From contig NZ_CP075169.1 in the NCBI RefSeq assembly GCF_016865525.2, positions 3,162,337-3,226,336 on the forward strand: a stretch of DNA of 64,000 bases, in the 5' to 3' direction. Made by a program: the position numbers and the translations under genes. The DNA comes from Sodalis ligni (GTDB lineage Bacteria > Pseudomonadota > Gammaproteobacteria > Enterobacterales > Enterobacteriaceae). A model generated the notes under the pieces. It was not told where the DNA came from, did no database searches, and saw nothing but the letters and a program-made list of their open reading frames with translations. Below are positions 38,867 to 48,595 of the stretch, one piece after another; the first letter of the stretch is position 1; each line of letters opens with the position of its first letter.

Positions 38867-39985
38867 CGAAACGCCTCCGTTAATTCCGCCACCGGCCGGC
38901 TGCTGCCCAGCACCTGCTGATCGAAAGAGAACAGCAGCGCATCGCAGCGCGGCGGCCGGGGGGAGAAACGCAGCAGCTCGGTCATACGCTCCGCCACCCG
39001 CCGGGCAATGGCTGGATAGACCCGCTGCCAGCCGGCATCGTTTATCAGCGCCATCGCCTCCTCGGTGGTAAGGCAGGCCCGCCCCCCGGTGCATCAGTTC
39101 AGGGGGGGCGTCGCACAGGGCCAGCCGGGCTACCAGGGTTTCCATCCGCCCGTCGGCGATATGGCTGGGCGTATGGAAAATTCCCGCCGCCACTTTTATA
39201 AGTTTACCGAAATGCCCCACCATCAATACCTGCCGGAAGCCCAGCCGCTCGGTCTCTTTGAGCATATAACCGACAAAATTGCTCATGGTGACAACGTCAC
39301 CTGGATCCAGTCCCAATTGCTCGCGCACAAAACGCTCGCCGTGATTGCCCGGTACCAGGATCACCCGTTCGCGCCCTTCGGCCCGCTTCATGCCCAGCTC
39401 CAGCGACAGCGAACTTTTCCAGCTCTCCTCGGACATCGGCGTGACGATGCCGGTGGTGCCGATAATGGAAATCCCCCCCAGGATGCCCAGCCGGCCGTTG
39501 TAGGTTTTTCGCGCCCGCTCTTCCCCTTCGGGGGCGAAAATTTCCACGTCGGCGCCGCGCCCGGGACCTATCACCTCGCGCACCGCCGCCTCGATGGTTT
39601 GCCGCGGGGTTTTATTGATGGCGGCCTGGCCGATGTCCAGCCCGATACCGTTGCGGGTGACCCGGCCGACGCCGGCGCCGCCGTCAATGACGATAGCCGG
39701 GTCGCCGCGCAGGCTGACCCGGGCGAAAATCAGCATGCCGTCGGTGGCGTCCACGTCATCGCCGCCGTCCTTGCGAATGGCCGCGGTGGCCTGTGCCGGG
39801 CTTATCAGCGGCCGCTCCACGTTCAGGTGCAGCGTGGCGCCGGACGGAGTGACGATGGAGACGTTGTCGATGATTTGCTGGCGCAGCAGCATCAGCGCGG
39901 CCACCTTCGCCGCGGCGGTGGCGCAGGAACCGGTGGTATAGCCCTTGCGATAGGCCTTGCCGTTATGCCAAATCACCTCGTCCAT
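38863..39985 (-). pseudogene. cbiD: cobalt-precorrin-5B C1-methyltransferase with one frameshift
   Basis: Reading from ATG 39985 gives [40 protein letters not shown] sequence and [22 protein letters not shown], normal for CbiD, up to PPELMHR. At the C6 run 39082-39087 the frame gains a base. The genuine C-terminus ([20 protein letters not shown] to VAELTEAFR) is in the next frame and ends at 38863, overlapping cbiE by ATGA. The span of 1123 bp is one base over 374 codons. A homopolymer error or a recent mutation. Confidence 0.88.
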
Positions 39986-40629
39986 CAGGCCTCCCGCAGC
40001 TGATACAAAATGGCGTTGACGATGGCGGCGGCGATATTGCTGCCGCCTTTGCGTCCCAGGGCGGCGATACAGGTGAGGCCGCTTTCCGCCAGCGCCTGTT
40101 TGGACTCGGCGGCGCCGACAAAGCCCACCGGCACGCCGATCACCGCTTCCGGCCGGGCGCCGGTGCCCGCGGCCTGGTGCTCCAGCAAACGAAACAGCGC
40201 CGTCGGCGCGTTGCCGAACACAAACAGGCTTTTGCCCGGTTCGCTGACGGCCCGGTCCACCGCCGCCATGGAACGGGTAATGCCCTGCCGGCGCGCCTGT
40301 GCCGCCACCAGCTCGTCGCCGATAAAACAGTGGATTCGGCAGCCCAGGCGGGTCAGTTCATGCTTATTGATGCCAGACAGCGCCATGGTGGTATCGGTAT
40401 ACAGCGTACATCCGGCCGCCAGGGCGCTGGCGATGCCAGCGGGTGCATCGGCGGAAAAATGCAGGATATCCAGCCAGTCGAAATCCGCGCTGGTATGAAT
40501 GGCGCGCAGGATGATCTTCTCTTGCCATGGGTCGGAGAAATGAAATCCAGGCCGCTCGCGGGCAATAATGTCCCGGATAATATCGAAACTGGTCTGTTCG
40601 ATTTGCTGCGGTTGCTTGATATAAGGCAT
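39985..40629 (-). CDS. cbiC: cobalt-precorrin-8 methylmutase
   Basis: 214 residues from ATG 40629 ([18 protein letters not shown]), as in Salmonella. Moves the methyl group from C11 to C12 to give cobyrinate. [15 protein letters not shown] contains the catalytic histidine region, then [12 protein letters not shown] and [15 protein letters not shown]. Its stop overlaps the cbiD start by one base (TGATG). Confidence 0.95.
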   Translation of the reverse strand: MPYIKQPQQIEQTSFDIIRDIIARERPGFHFSDPWQEKIILRAIHTSADFDWLDILHFSADAPAGIASALAAGCTLYTDTTMALSGINKHELTRLGCRIHCFIGDELVAAQARRQGITRSMAAVDRAVSEPGKSLFVFGNAPTALFRLLEHQAAGTGARPEAVIGVPVGFVGAAESKQALAESGLTCIAALGRKGGSNIAAAIVNAILYQLREA

Positions 40630-40652
40630 TCTTTTCATCGCTCCGGGCGTTG

Positions 40653-41594
40653 TTACAGATTCAGTTGCAGATAATGTACCGCGACAATACGCAGCAGGCA
40701 CAGCAAGACCAGCGTTATGGCGGAAGCCAGGTACATCAGGCGAATGGCGGCGGTAATATCTTCCAGATCGATTTCACGGGTTTCCTCGCCGATCCAGGGT
40801 TTTTCCACCCATTCATTGAAATAGCGGTTGGGTCCGCCCAAACGCACCCCCAGCGCCCCCGCCACCGTGGCTTCCGACCAGGCGCAGTTGGGGCTTTTCC
40901 AGGCCCGGCGCCCGTCCAGGCGCAGCGCCCCCGCCGACAGCGCCAGCGCTATCCAGCCCAGCCGCGCCGGCAGCCAGTTGGCCAGGTCGTCCAGTTTTGC
41001 CGAGACATAACCGATGGCCCGGTATTTCGGCGTGCGGTAACCCACCATGGAATCCAGGGTATTTACCGCCTTATAGGCCATGGCCAGCGGCACGCCGCCG
41101 ATAAACAGCCAAAACAGCGGCGCGATAACGCCGTCGACGCTGTTTTCCGCCACGGTTTCCACCACCGCCCGCATGATTTGCGGCCGGGATAAATGCTGCG
41201 TATCGCGCCCGACGATATAGGAGAGCTGCCGGCGGCTCTCTTCCAGGGTATCCGCCCGCAGGGCGTGATACACCGCCATGGCGGCATCGCGCAGACAGCG
41301 GGTGGCCAGCAGGGTATAGGTTAACCAGACCTCCGCCAGCCACTGCAGCCAGGGATTGAACGACAGTAACCGCAACACCAGGTCCGCTATCAGCCAGGTT
41401 CCCCCCACCACCGTCAGCCACAGTATGCCGCCGCCCGCATAGAGCATGGATTCGCCGGGGCAACAGCGGCGGATCAGCCGCTGCATTCCGCTGATGGCGT
41501 TGCCCATCCAGCGTACCGGATGGGGCCAATGGGGAGGGTCCCCCAGCCACAGATCGAGAAAGTAACCGACAATATAGGCGCTGAGCGTCAACAT
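40653..41594 (-). CDS. cbiB: adenosylcobinamide-phosphate synthase
   Basis: 313 residues, inner membrane with several hydrophobic segments. Joins adenosylcobyric acid to aminopropanol phosphate, the product of PduX and CobD encoded at the other end of the window. The start MLTLSAYIVGYFLDLWLGDP at 41594 matches the family. Other marks are GDPPHWPHPVRWMG, VETVAENSVDGVIAPLFW and YKAVNTLDSMVGY. Confidence 0.95.
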   Translation of the reverse strand: MLTLSAYIVGYFLDLWLGDPPHWPHPVRWMGNAISGMQRLIRRCCPGESMLYAGGGILWLTVVGGTWLIADLVLRLLSFNPWLQWLAEVWLTYTLLATRCLRDAAMAVYHALRADTLEESRRQLSYIVGRDTQHLSRPQIMRAVVETVAENSVDGVIAPLFWLFIGGVPLAMAYKAVNTLDSMVGYRTPKYRAIGYVSAKLDDLANWLPARLGWIALALSAGALRLDGRRAWKSPNCAWSEATVAGALGVRLGGPNRYFNEWVEKPWIGEETREIDLEDITAAIRLMYLASAITLVLLCLLRIVAVHYLQLNL

Positions 41595-41676
41595 GCCGCG
41601 TCTCCCCGCGCCAAAAGCATACCGGCATCGCTCATGGATATGACCGCCTGTTGAACAGGCAATATCGCAGCAGTCG

Positions 41677-43047
41677 TCATAATTGCGCGCATCCCAGATC
41701 AAGCCAGCGTTTCACCATGGCGGGCCGCTGGTAGAAGTGCACATGCAGATAGCTGGCGAAAATGTTGCCGCCGCCGTACCCGCCCGCCCACTGGTGGACG
41801 TCCCCGTTGGCGGCGGTTTTGCTCATGCGAAACAGCGGCGTTTCATCGGTGATGTATTCGGAGTGGTGGAACTCGTGCCCGCGCAGGGTTTCACCCCGGC
41901 CCGCCAGCAGATTGTCGCTTAACGACCGGCCTTCACAATAACCGAAGCGTTTAAGCCCCTGGGTCATGCGGCTAAAGCCCTGCAGCAGTCCCACCATGGG
42001 ATAGCTGGTGCCGTCCTGTACTATCAGCGCCGCCCCCAGATACATCAGGCCGCCGCATTCGGCATAGATGGCGGCGCCGTTCTGTCCGGCGCGCAGCAGC
42101 GCCTGGCGCATGGGCCGATTATCCGCCAGCTGGGTCGGGAACATTTCCGGGAAACCGCCGCCGAGGTAGATCATTTGGCAGGGAGGTAACACCCGATCGT
42201 GCAGCGGACTGAAACGGATAATTCGTACGCCGATATCCTGCAGCATCCGCAGGTTGTCGGGATAATAAAAATTAAACGCCTCGTCGTCCGCCAGGGCCAG
42301 GGTCAGCCTGGAATAACGCTCATGGCCCGGCAGCGCGGGCAGCCGGCCTCCATCGGGGCGGCACTCGGCCAATGCCAGCAATCTATCCAGATCGATATGT
42401 TGCTCAACGCCGTCAGCCAACTGCTCCCATTGGGTTTGCCCGCGTTCGGACTCCCGCGCCGGAATCAGCCCCAGATGGCGGGAGGGTAAATTCCAGTCAG
42501 GCAATGGCGGCAGGTAACCCAATACCGGCACATTGCAGTAGCGGAGGATGGCGGTTTTGATGAGGTTGAAATGATTTTCCGAGGAAACGCGATTGATAAT
42601 GACGCCGGCGATATTTACCGCCGGGTCGAACTGCTTGAACCCCAAGACGACTGCGGCCGCCGAGGTGGAAACCGCTTTGCCGTCGATAACCAGTATCACC
42701 GGCACACGCAGCTGCTTGGCCAGGGATGCGCTGCTGCAGAGATCCCCATCGCTGCCCAGCCCGTCGTAAAGACCCATCACACCTTCAATGATACCGATAT
42801 CGGCATCGGCCATATGACGGTTGAACAGACCGTTCAGCGTTGACGATTCAAGCATATAGGCATCGAGATTGTGCGAGGGAATACCGCTTACCGCCTGATG
42901 CCAGCCGGTGTCGATATAATCCGGTCCGCATTTGAAGGGCTGCACCCGCAAACCTCGCCGCGCCAGGGCGCGCAGCAGTCCCAGGGTGAGCAAGGTCTTG
43001 CCTGTCCCGCTTTGCGCGCCGCCGATGAGTATCGCTTTCATCTTCAT
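41677..43047 (-). CDS. cbiA: cobyrinate a,c-diamide synthase
   Basis: 456 residues. N-terminal ATP-binding domain with IGGAQSGTGKTLLTLGLLRA (P-loop) and FKCGPDYIDTGWH, and a C-terminal class I glutaminase domain with AIYAECGGLMYLG (cysteine) and EFHHSEY. The start at 43047 has GGGGAG seven bases upstream. First gene of the cobalamin operon, with a cobalamin riboswitch in its leader. An 82-bp gap separates it from cbiB. Confidence 0.95.
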   Translation of the reverse strand: MKMKAILIGGAQSGTGKTLLTLGLLRALARRGLRVQPFKCGPDYIDTGWHQAVSGIPSHNLDAYMLESSTLNGLFNRHMADADIGIIEGVMGLYDGLGSDGDLCSSASLAKQLRVPVILVIDGKAVSTSAAAVVLGFKQFDPAVNIAGVIINRVSSENHFNLIKTAILRYCNVPVLGYLPPLPDWNLPSRHLGLIPARESERGQTQWEQLADGVEQHIDLDRLLALAECRPDGGRLPALPGHERYSRLTLALADDEAFNFYYPDNLRMLQDIGVRIIRFSPLHDRVLPPCQMIYLGGGFPEMFPTQLADNRPMRQALLRAGQNGAAIYAECGGLMYLGAALIVQDGTSYPMVGLLQGFSRMTQGLKRFGYCEGRSLSDNLLAGRGETLRGHEFHHSEYITDETPLFRMSKTAANGDVHQWAGGYGGGNIFASYLHVHFYQRPAMVKRWLDLGCAQL

Positions 43048-43056
43048 CCCGTTACT

Positions 43057-43076
43057 CCCCAGAGGCGCCGCTGGGG
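43057..43076 (-). promoter_or_regulatory. hairpin masking the cbiA ribosome site
   Basis: On the cbiA mRNA strand CCCCAG-CGGCGCCT-CTGGGG forms a 6-bp stem whose right arm includes most of the cbiA Shine-Dalgarno GGGGAG. With the riboswitch upstream this fits translational control, in which ligand binding favours the closed hairpin. The pairing is read directly; the switching is inferred from known enterobacterial cobalamin riboswitches. Confidence 0.55.
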
Positions 43077-43169
43077 ATTGTCGCAAACAAAGGCTGCGGG
43101 AGACTCACTGTCCCGACGGCATTGTTGGGACAACCCGCTTCCCGCCGAAGGAGTTGTTACCGAGCCTAT

Positions 43170-43345
43170 CAAGGCTATGGGCAATCAGGCAGGTTTTCTG
43201 GCTTGGCGTCATCCTTCTCCGAACCTTCCCAATCGGCTGAGATCAGTGGTTATCACGGAGTCGTCGGCATCACAGCAGCGGGGGCTGCGGAGGATTTTCA
43301 CCTCCTTCCCTAACGGCCTTGCGGCACGTTTCACCTGAATGCAAA
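43170..43345 (-). ncRNA. cobalamin riboswitch upstream of cbiA
   Basis: On the minus strand the conserved core runs from GGTGAAA (about 43334) and GGGAAGGAGG, through the L5/J6-3 region GGTGAAAATCC...CAGCCCCCGCTGCTGTGA (43270-43302), to the B12 box AGCCAGAAAACCTGCCTG at 43203-43186. These are the signature blocks of the adenosylcobalamin-sensing aptamer. It ends about 120 nt before the cbiA start and should lower expression of the whole cbi-cob operon when coenzyme B12 is plentiful. No second copy was seen elsewhere in the window. Confidence 0.93.
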
Positions 43346-43420
43346 ATGTACTTTTCCACAGCGGCCGGCGGCCCTTGTGAAGCCGGGCAATCGACCGTTG
43401 ATGACTAATGTAAAGTATTC

Positions 43421-43441
43421 AAAGGGGAATATACCCCCTTT
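43421..43441. terminator. symmetrical hairpin between pocR and the cbi leader
   Basis: AAAGGGG and CCCCTTT form a 7-bp stem with a 7-base AT loop, about 94 bp after the pocR stop and 80 bp before the riboswitch. On the minus strand it is followed by the moderately T-rich TGAATACTTTAC. It could end pocR transcription or be a dyad operator for the cbi promoter; sequence alone does not decide. Confidence 0.4.
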
Positions 43442-43534
43442 CGGATCAAAAAAAATGTTCGCGGCGGCGGATTTATTTGGAATTTATCGGACGGCGATAA
43501 CATTTTTTTGTTACGTCAATTTAAAGAGATAAAA

Positions 43535-44461
43535 TTAATTAAATAAAGCAACGATATCTTTATTTTCCGGCGGCGAAAAGCGCTGTTCACGATAGGCCTG
43601 AGGAGTAATACGGTAGGTTTGGCGAAATAACTTGCAAAAGTAGCTTGCCTGAGAAAATCCGAGATTACGGGCAATAGTGGCGATGGGCCAATCGCTTTGT
43701 TCAAGCATCTGCCGGGCGCTTTGCATACGCAATTGATTAACATAAGCGTTGAAGCCGATCCCCTGGTATTTCTTGAACAGTTTGCTGAAATAATAGGGAC
43801 TGAGGTAGACCATCGCCGCCACGTCTTCCAGCCGCAGATCCTCGAAGTAATGATTGTCGATGCAGCGCAACGCTTTTTTCATCTTGCTCTCGTGCTGGCT
43901 GGGAACCGCCGTCCGGCGTTCTATCGGCCCGTCGCCGTGCTCCTTGAATACCACCACTTCCAACTGCTGTTTCAGGTAGTTATCCACAATCATTTTCAGC
44001 AAATCAGCGGAGGAGATGAGGCGATCGAAATCCACCACCGGAATTTTTTCATAGCTTTCAGTTAATTGATAATCTTTTTGCCAAGCCCTGCTGGTACAGT
44101 CCTGCACCGAAGGCAGGGTTACGGTGTCATGCACCCGGACCTGTCCGCATAAGACAAACCCAACCAAATGTCCGCTGATAAGCAGCGGAATGGAGAAGTC
44201 GGTCAGGCCGGAGTGGCAGCGGTAAATGCAGGGCTGATTGGATTTTGACGCTTCCAGTCCGCCGCACCTGTCGCTCATACGGCAGCGCCGGCTCATCTCC
44301 GGATCCTGGCGCATTAATTGACAAAAAGGGGTGAAGTGATATAAATCCGAGACTTCCTCGCCGTGAATATTCACCACCACAACCGCCAGATTGGTGGCAT
44401 TAGCGAAATCCTGCGCGATTTTATTTATCAAATCTGAATCCATGAAACTGCCGGAATTCAT
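43535..44461 (-). CDS. pocR: PocR, AraC-type activator of pdu and cob operons
   Basis: 308 residues from ATG 44461 (strong GGGGGGA ribosome site); an upstream ATG at 44503 has none. Residues about 10-165 are the PocR sensory domain, with DLINKIAQDFANATNLAVVV, RMSDRCGGLEASKS and CIYRCHSGLTDFSIPL, whose cysteines may bind a metal. The C-terminal ~100 residues are an AraC helix-turn-helix pair (LRLEDVAAMVYLSPYYFSKL; IATIARNLGFSQASYFCKLF). Close to Salmonella PocR, which responds to 1,2-propanediol. Between the cob and pdu arms, divergent from pduA. Confidence 0.95.
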   Translation of the reverse strand: MNSGSFMDSDLINKIAQDFANATNLAVVVVNIHGEEVSDLYHFTPFCQLMRQDPEMSRRCRMSDRCGGLEASKSNQPCIYRCHSGLTDFSIPLLISGHLVGFVLCGQVRVHDTVTLPSVQDCTSRAWQKDYQLTESYEKIPVVDFDRLISSADLLKMIVDNYLKQQLEVVVFKEHGDGPIERRTAVPSQHESKMKKALRCIDNHYFEDLRLEDVAAMVYLSPYYFSKLFKKYQGIGFNAYVNQLRMQSARQMLEQSDWPIATIARNLGFSQASYFCKLFRQTYRITPQAYREQRFSPPENKDIVALFN

Positions 44462-45001
44462 ATTCCCCCCTTTCTTCTTCAAAGCTACCTTAGATTCAAT
44501 CATTTTTTACCCATTTGATAATGTGCTCCGGTACACAATTATCAAAACGGGGGTTCGATAGCACATAAGGCTAAACGCCGTTTCCCGCCGCGCCGGGAGA
44601 ACGCCGCAGCTAATAAATAGTAAAACCATAATCAATTTTAAGCGCCCATCGGACTACAGATACCGTCAATGCTGGGTTTGTCGTTTTAAATCAGATAACA
44701 CTTTTTCGTTATTATTCATTTTCTGTGGAATGAACATTATCAGCTCAGATCATAACTTTTCTTACTTTTCAAGTCGGTTAACTGAATACTGAAACTTCAA
44801 TTACGGATATTTGCTATGGCTGTTCATTTCCCCCTGACCGGTCACAGCTCGCTTTATTAAATAATCAAACCTAATTTTTGCTATAGCCGCGCCAATCATT
44901 TTCGCTATTTATAATGCAGGACGGCCATTAATTTTCACGGCGTTTGGGTATATTTCCAGCCGGACACCCAAAGCATATCAACGATTGGTCGAGGTAACAA
45001 A
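44462..45001. promoter_or_regulatory. pocR-pduA divergent control region (no pduF)
   Basis: This 540-bp AT-rich stretch between the pocR and pduA starts contains no supported gene. In Salmonella this interval encodes the propanediol diffusion facilitator PduF, which is absent here. It must hold the pdu promoter and presumably PocR sites, but no clear repeated operator or Crp palindrome could be assigned by eye. Confidence 0.5.
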
Positions 45002-45286
45002 ATGCAACAAGAAGCCCTGGGTATGGTTGAAACCAAAGGTCTCACCGCCGCCATCGAAGCGGCCGATACGATGGTGAAGTCGGCCAATGTCGTGTTGGTC
45101 GGTTATGAAAAAATCGGCTCCGGTCTGGTTACGGTGATTGTACGCGGCGACGTAGGGGCAGTGAAAGCCGCCACCGACGCCGGCGCCATGGCCGCGGCCA
45201 ACGTCGGCGAAGTGGTGGCGACCCATGTTATTCCGCGCCCCCACGGGGATGTGGAGAAGTTTTTGCCGAAAGGAATACGTGAATGA
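45002..45286 (+). CDS. pduA: microcompartment shell hexamer PduA
   Basis: 94 residues, a single BMC domain nearly identical to Salmonella Pdu[41 protein letters not shown] and [16 protein letters not shown]. Forms hexameric shell facets whose pore lets propanediol in. A GAGGT ribosome site precedes the start. First gene of the pdu operon; its stop overlaps pduB (ATGA). A second close paralogue is at 51412. Confidence 0.97.
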   Translation: MQQEALGMVETKGLTAAIEAADTMVKSANVVLVGYEKIGSGLVTVIVRGDVGAVKAATDAGAMAAANVGEVVATHVIPRPHGDVEKFLPKGIRE

Positions 45287-46092
45287 ACACCGATAAAGCC
45301 ATTGAGGAGATTTTGGCTAAGGTGATGGAAAAAATCGGTGAAGGCGCCACGGCGTCTCCTTCTCACACACCCTTGGATAAAGGTCCGGATATGTCGGAGA
45401 AAACCTGTAACCTGACTGAATTTGTGGGTACGGCCATCGGCGATACCATTGGCCTGGTGATTGCCAATGTCGACAGCGAGGTGCTGTCGGCGATGAAGCA
45501 GGAAAAACATTACCGCTCCATCGGCATTCTTGGCGCACGTACCGGCGCCGGTCCGCAGATCATGGCGGCGGATGAGGCAGTGAAAGCCACCAACACCGAA
45601 GTGGTCAGCATTGAGCTGGCGCGCGATACCAAAGGCGGCGCCGGCCACGGCTCTTTGATTATCTTTGGCGGTGAAGATGTCTCCGATGTCAAGCGGGCGG
45701 TGGAAGTGGCGCTCAAGGAACTGGATCGGACGTTTGGCGACGTTTACGCCAATGACGCCGGCCATATCGAACTGCAATACAGCGCCCGCGCCAGCTATGC
45801 GCTGGAAAAGGCCTTCGGCGCGCCCCTGGGCAAAGCCTGCGGCGTGATTGTCGGCGCGCCCGCCGCCATCGGCGTGGTGATGGCCGATACGGCGGTGAAA
45901 TCCGCCAATGTGGATGTGGTGGCCTACAGTTCCCCCGCCAAGGGCACCAGTTTTAGCAACGAAGTCATTCTGGTGGTATCCGGCGATTCCGGCGCGGTCC
46001 GTCAGGCGGTGATCTCCGCCCGTGAAATCGGCAAAACGCTGCTCGGTACGCTGGGCGCCGCGCCGCAAAACGATCGCCCGTCTTATATCTGA
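45283..46092 (+). CDS. pduB: tandem-BMC shell trimer PduB, with internal PduB' start
   Basis: 269 residues with two BMC domains forming pseudohexameric trimers. The N-terminal extension ([20 protein letters not shown]) is an amphipathic helix that in Salmonella ties the enzyme core to the shell. An internal ATG at 45391 ([19 protein letters not shown] upstream) matches the known alternative start that makes the shorter PduB'. Ends SYI at 46092; pduC follows 18 bp later. Confidence 0.96.
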   Translation: MNTDKAIEEILAKVMEKIGEGATASPSHTPLDKGPDMSEKTCNLTEFVGTAIGDTIGLVIANVDSEVLSAMKQEKHYRSIGILGARTGAGPQIMAADEAVKATNTEVVSIELARDTKGGAGHGSLIIFGGEDVSDVKRAVEVALKELDRTFGDVYANDAGHIELQYSARASYALEKAFGAPLGKACGVIVGAPAAIGVVMADTAVKSANVDVVAYSSPAKGTSFSNEVILVVSGDSGAVRQAVISAREIGKTLLGTLGAAPQNDRPSYI

Positions 46093-46110
46093 TTCCTTAG
46101 GGGGGATGGC

Positions 46111-47775
46111 ATGAAATCCAAGCGATTTGAAGCATTGGCGAAACGGCCGGTTAACCAGGACGGATTCGTCAAAGAGTGGGTGGAAGAAGGCTTTATAGCC
46201 ATGGAAAGCCCCAACGATCCCAAGCCGTCCATCAAGATAGTCAACGGCAAAATCACCGAACTGGACGGTAAGCCTCGCGAGCAGTTTGATCTGATTGATC
46301 ATTTTATCGCCAACTACGGCATCAACCTGCCCCGCGCCGAAGAAGTCATGGCGATGGACTCGGTGAAACTGGCCAAGATGCTGTGCGATCCGAATATATC
46401 GCGTGGGGATATCATTCCGCTCACCACCGCCATGACGCCGGCAAAAATCGTCGAAGTGATGTCGCAAATGAACGTGGTGGAAATGATGATGTCGATGCAG
46501 AAAATGCGTGCTCGCCGTACTCCGTCGCAACAAGCCCACGTGACCAATATTCAGGATAACCCGGTACAAATCGCCGCTGACGCCGCTGAAGGCGCGTTCC
46601 GCGGTTTCGATGAACAGGAAACCACCGTGGCGGTGGCGCGCTACGCGCCGTTTAACGCCATCGCGCTGCTGGTAGGCTCGCAAGTGGGCCGTCCCGGCGT
46701 ATTGACGCAATGCTCGCTGGAGGAAGCCACCGAACTGAAGCTGGGCATGCTGGGCCATACCTGTTATGCGGAAACCATTTCCGTCTACGGTACCGAACCG
46801 GTATTCACCGACGGCGACGACACGCCGTGGTCAAAAGGCTTCCTGGCCTCTTCTTATGCCTCCCGCGGTTTGAAAATGCGCTTTACCTCCGGCTCCGGCT
46901 CGGAAGTGCAAATGGGCTACGCCGAGGGCAAATCCATGCTGTATCTGGAGGCGCGCTGTATTTTCATCACCCGCGCCGCCGGCGTGCAGGGGCTGCAAAA
47001 CGGTTCGGTCAGCTGTATCGGTATTCCGTCCGCGGTGCCCTCGGGCATAAGGGCGGTGTTGGCGGAGAACCTGATTTGTTCTTCTCTTGATTTGGAATGC
47101 GCGTCCAGCAACGACCAGACCTTTACCCACTCCGACATGCGCCGTACCGCCCGTCTGCTGATGCAGTTCCTGCCGGGAACCGACTTTATCTCCTCCGGTT
47201 ATTCCGCCGTGCCGAACTACGACAATATGTTCGCCGGTTCCAATGAAGACGCGGAGGATTTCGATGACTACAACATCCTCCAGCGGGACTTGAAGGTGGA
47301 CGGCGGCCTGCGGCCGGTGCGGGAAGACGAGACGGTGGCCATCCGCAATAAAGCGGCGCGGGCGCTGCAGGCGGTATTTGCCGGCATGGGCCTGCCGCCC
47401 ATTACCGATGAGGAAGTCACCGCCGCCACCTATGCCCACGGCTCAAAAGATATGCCGCCGCGCAATAAGGTGGAAGACATCAAGTTCGCCCAGGAAATCA
47501 TCGAAAAGAACCGCACCAGCCTGGAAGTGGTGAAAGCCCTGGCGGAGAACGGTTTCCCCGATGTGGCGCAAAGCGTGCTGGATATGCAAAAGGCCAAGAT
47601 CGCCGGCGACTATTTACACACCTCGGCCATCATCATCGGCAAGGGCCAGGTGCGGTCGGCGGTGAACGATATCAACGATTATGCGGGTCCGGCCACCGGA
47701 TACCGTTTGGAAGGCGCGCGGTGGGAAGAGATCAAAAACATTCCCAATGCGCTCGATCCCAACGAATTGGGCTAA
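46111..47775 (+). CDS. pduC: propanediol dehydratase large (alpha) subunit
   Basis: 554 residues, the same length as in Salmonella. Adenosylcobalamin-dependent radical conversion of 1,2-propanediol to propionaldehyde. MKSKRFEALAKRPVNQDGFV start; QMNVVEMMMSMQKMRARRTP, YASRGLKMRFTSGSGSEVQM and CASSNDQTFTHSDMRRTARL are highly conserved TIM-barrel segments. No frameshift. It forms the enzyme with pduD and pduE downstream. Confidence 0.98.
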   Translation: MKSKRFEALAKRPVNQDGFVKEWVEEGFIAMESPNDPKPSIKIVNGKITELDGKPREQFDLIDHFIANYGINLPRAEEVMAMDSVKLAKMLCDPNISRGDIIPLTTAMTPAKIVEVMSQMNVVEMMMSMQKMRARRTPSQQAHVTNIQDNPVQIAADAAEGAFRGFDEQETTVAVARYAPFNAIALLVGSQVGRPGVLTQCSLEEATELKLGMLGHTCYAETISVYGTEPVFTDGDDTPWSKGFLASSYASRGLKMRFTSGSGSEVQMGYAEGKSMLYLEARCIFITRAAGVQGLQNGSVSCIGIPSAVPSGIRAVLAENLICSSLDLECASSNDQTFTHSDMRRTARLLMQFLPGTDFISSGYSAVPNYDNMFAGSNEDAEDFDDYNILQRDLKVDGGLRPVREDETVAIRNKAARALQAVFAGMGLPPITDEEVTAATYAHGSKDMPPRNKVEDIKFAQEIIEKNRTSLEVVKALAENGFPDVAQSVLDMQKAKIAGDYLHTSAIIIGKGQVRSAVNDINDYAGPATGYRLEGARWEEIKNIPNALDPNELG

Positions 47776-47787
47776 AAGGCGGCCATA

Positions 47788-48531
47788 ATGGAAATTAACG
47801 AAACGCTGTTGCGGCAGATCATCGGCGACGTATTAAACCAGATGCAGACCGGGGACAACCCTATCTCCTTTGCGCCCTCGCCCGCCGCCGGAAACGGCCC
47901 TGCCGCCGGCGCCTCCAGAGGCGCCGCAGGCAACAGTATCACCGCTAACGGCATTCCCGGCGACAACATTCCCGGCGATAAACAGCCCAACGGCTTTTTA
48001 ACCGTCATCGGCGACGCCAAACCCGGCGCCCGCAAGGATGAAGTGGTCATCGCCGTCGGACCGGCGTTCGGCCTGTCGCAAACCACCAATATCACCGGCG
48101 TGCCGCACCAGCGGATTCTGCGGGAGCTGATTGCCGGCATTGAGGAAGAAGGGATCCGCGCCCGGATCATCCGCTGCTTTAAATCCTCCGACGTGGCCTT
48201 TGTGGCGGTGGAAGGCAATCGGCTCAGCGGCTCCGGTATCTCGGTGGGCATTCAGTCCAAAGGCACCACGGTTATCCATCAGCGCGGCCTGCCGCCGCTG
48301 TCGAATCTGGAGCTGTTTCCCCAGGCGCCGCTGCTGACGCTGGAAACCTATCGCCTGATCGGTAAAAACGCCGCCCGCTATGCCAAAGGCGAATCGCCTG
48401 ATCCGGTGCCGACCCTCAACGATCAGATGGCCCGGCCCAAATACCAGGCCAAGTCGGCGGTGCTGCATATCAAAGAAACCAAATATGTAGTGACGGGTAA
48501 ACAGCCGCAGGAACTGCGCGTCGCGCTCTGA
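47788..48531 (+). CDS. pduD: propanediol dehydratase medium (beta) subunit, long linker
   Basis: 247 residues, about 23 more than in Salmonella. The N-terminal helix [19 protein letters not shown] is an encapsulation peptide that targets the dehydratase to the microcompartment. The extra length is a Gly/Ala/Pro linker at about 28-70, including [10 protein letters not shown]. The core follows: [39 protein letters not shown] and [12 protein letters not shown]. Last part contains QELRVAL. Confidence 0.95.
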   Translation: MEINETLLRQIIGDVLNQMQTGDNPISFAPSPAAGNGPAAGASRGAAGNSITANGIPGDNIPGDKQPNGFLTVIGDAKPGARKDEVVIAVGPAFGLSQTTNITGVPHQRILRELIAGIEEEGIRARIIRCFKSSDVAFVAVEGNRLSGSGISVGIQSKGTTVIHQRGLPPLSNLELFPQAPLLTLETYRLIGKNAARYAKGESPDPVPTLNDQMARPKYQAKSAVLHIKETKYVVTGKQPQELRVAL

Positions 48532-48595
48532 ACGCCGCCATGTCACCTGTCTCAACGTGGACCGCTCCCGGCGGGAGCGAATAAAGGTAACGACG

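Noticed and set aside
38186..39985. genuine CbiD-CbiE fusion enzyme
   Set aside because: The CbiD C-terminus is present in another frame and overlaps an independent cbiE start (ATGA).
44462..45001. hidden pduF between pocR and pduA
   Set aside because: No reading frame of sufficient length or hydrophobicity on either strand; the region is AT-rich non-coding.
45103..46758. 551-codon minus-strand frame opposite pduA-pduC
   Set aside because: His-rich, low-complexity antisense frame typical of G+C-rich coding DNA; it overlaps three clearly conserved genes.
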